Shown here in pieces: positions 62,401 to 64,000 of a DNA stretch of 64,000 bases. Within the stretch, counting starts at the first letter, position 1; every line of letters starts with the position of its first letter. The notes under the pieces were generated by a model. That model saw only the letters and a program-made list of their open reading frames with translations, had not been told where the DNA came from and did no database searches. Origin of the DNA: Orthonyx spaldingii. Taxonomy: Eukaryota > Chordata > Aves > Passeriformes > Orthonychidae. The stretch lies in the NCBI GenBank assembly GCA_013397795.1, contig VZTJ01004171.1, positions 553,901-617,900 of the forward strand. Reading direction: 5' to 3'. The translations under genes were made by a program, and so were the position numbers.

Positions 62401-64000
62401 ATGAATTAAATCCTGGAATATATACTCTGAAATATATCTCCTGAAATTTATGTCTCACTGAAATAAAAATAATAAAGGAAAGAGTCTTTGTACCTAGAGC
62501 CCAGTTTAACTCCTATCTAGCTCCATATTCTAAAAATTCCCCACTCTATCACGTTTGTAAGCACCTCTAGTGTTATATCAAAGATCTGAAGAGGTTAAAC
62601 TAAAGGCTGCAAATGAAAATTGCAAGAGCATAAATCACTGTTGATACGGCTAATCTTTCAAAAGGCTTAACAGGAACAATCTTTCTCATATGTTCTCTTA
62701 TCTTCTCATACTAATAGAGGTTTTGTCTGAGTAGTAGCCCAGAAAGCCTCTGAAGGCAGAGATTAAATTAATTGTTAATATTGGAAAACTATTTTCAATC
62801 TGCTGAAAGGTTTGAAACCATAGTCCAGTGATCCCATTTCATTCCCTATGCCCTGAGGGCTGTCTTCCTTACGAGGTGGGGAGGTGCCAAAATGAAAAGA
62901 TCATTGATTAAGTATCAGATATGTTTGCTCATAACTGTTCCCCCACAAAGAAATACCCTGAAGCAATATAATGATGAGCTTGAAGCACATCAGTTTTACC
63001 CTCTGTATTATGAAAGCTAAACAACCCAGCTGGGTCACACTGGGGCAATTCTGCTGCCCTCAGTATCAAAGCTGTTACCCAGGATTTCTTGGCCATTCTG
63101 CATTACCAGGGGAGATATAGAAGGCCTTCCATCTGAGAACAGATCCTTGACTTCAGCTCCAAAATTGTTAACAAGACATTGCAAACTCTCGTACTGTACA
63201 AACATCTCAGAATTAATGGATGAGTGTATAATTAGGGAGCACTGCTCTGAAACTTGAAAAAAAAATGCATTTAGTCACAAATTCCTCCTCAGTTTATCAA
63301 AAATAGATGACTGGCTACTGAAACACTGGGAAGGACCAGTGCTTTGGCCAAATTAAATTGCCAGTCTATAAGTACCAATACATGAACTGATTGCAGTTAG
63401 TCATTGTCTGCTGCAACACAGAACCAAAACCAAATGATTCTCATTTTCTTGAAGTACTTCTTGTATCAACCTTGAATATCTGCTAGAAGCAGAAAATAGA
63501 CAGATCTGCTGTCTGCCAACCCTACTGCTTGCATGCGGAAGATTACGTCTGAGATTATTGAGGTTCCTTCTAGTCCTAAAATTGATTTTGCAAGAACCTG
63601 TCTGTGTCTGATCTTAATTTTAAGTATTTTCTTTCTGCAGATAGGTACTTGTGCATACATGAACAATGGAACAGATGAAATGAAAAATCTGCCAGGGATG
63701 CACGGTAATAGCCTTTTTCTGTATCAATTATCTTTGAATGAATGGAAGCCCCATTGTATCAAGTTCTTCTGGTTCATGGTCTGAAATTCCCAGACAGCAG
63801 TCAAAACTCCAGCTTCTGTTCTTTTTCATGGATGTTCGGGGAACTCAGTAGCACATAAACAGGGAAAGGGCAATGAGGGTGATTCTGTTCTCTTTCCTCA
63901 GAACATTAACAGAAGTGTTGCCTGAGAACACATGACTTCTAACTTACGTGTTAAATACAAATAATAATACCAAAATTGAGCTCTTGTTTCTCAACCCTTT
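59465..64000. other. Unique AT-rich block, no gene supported
   Basis: No recognised gene or mobile element. A weak candidate exon lies at 63641-63704 (see separate entry). Other open frames (65-114 codons) overlap one another on both strands and have no domain. The window ends inside this block. Confidence 0.6.
63641..63704 (+). other. Weak candidate internal exon
   Basis: A good acceptor (pyrimidine tract then TTTCTTTCTGCAG, ending at 63640) is followed by 64 bp open in one frame only and by a GT donor (CACG then GTAATA, GT at 63705-63706). The 21 encoded residues (starting IGTCAYMNNGTDEM) match no family I recognise. Such acceptor/donor pairs occur by chance in long introns, and the upstream and downstream exons are not visible, so this is only a lead. 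Confidence 0.12.

Overview
The window looks like a stretch of bird chromosome, most probably from a songbird (passerine). It is AT-rich, intron-like or intergenic DNA. The evidence is the repeat content: many fragments of chicken-repeat-1 (CR1) LINEs ending in the avian tail (ATTCTGTGATTCT, or TCATAGAATCA in reverse), and three endogenous-retrovirus LTRs of types I recall from avian genomes. No B1/Alu-like SINEs or L1 typical of mammals are seen. The species assignment is an inference from remembered repeat sequences, not from a search.

I found no protein-coding gene, rRNA, tRNA, CRISPR array or operon that I can support. Open frames of 60-140 codons exist, but they are either inside repeats or of a length expected by chance in 64 kb of sequence; none matches a family I know. 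The window could be one long intron, or a gene desert.

Layout. 1-17 is an assembly gap and 18-24 a G run. 25-13 kb: unique AT-rich sequence broken by a 34-bp A tract, a 29-bp tandem duplication and a 630-bp CR1 tail on the minus strand. 13-25 kb: a short minus-strand CR1 tail, a pair of neighbouring perfect hairpins near 18.2 kb, an AT-rich palindromic patch near 23.3 kb and three plus-strand CR1 tails (20.1-24.8 kb). 25-36 kb: unique sequence, an X-box-like motif, a purine-only 20-bp minisatellite, and two truncated minus-strand LTRs (30.3-30.8 and 35.0-35.4 kb). 36-52 kb: mostly unique sequence with very old CR1 and possible MIR relics and a (CA)10 tract. 52-54 kb: a nest of antiparallel CR1 pieces of different age. 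57.9-59.5 kb: a 1.6-kb solo LTR with intact ends and a 5-bp target-site duplication, carrying a GC-rich island that contrasts sharply with its surroundings. 59.5-64 kb: unique sequence with one weak candidate exon near the right edge.

Nothing here forms a multi-gene system. The clearest results are the solo LTR with matching 5-bp duplications, the GC-rich hairpin/quadruplex-prone segment inside it, and the double hairpin at 18168-18241. Base composition, dating and any gene assignment would need computation or database searches that I could not run.
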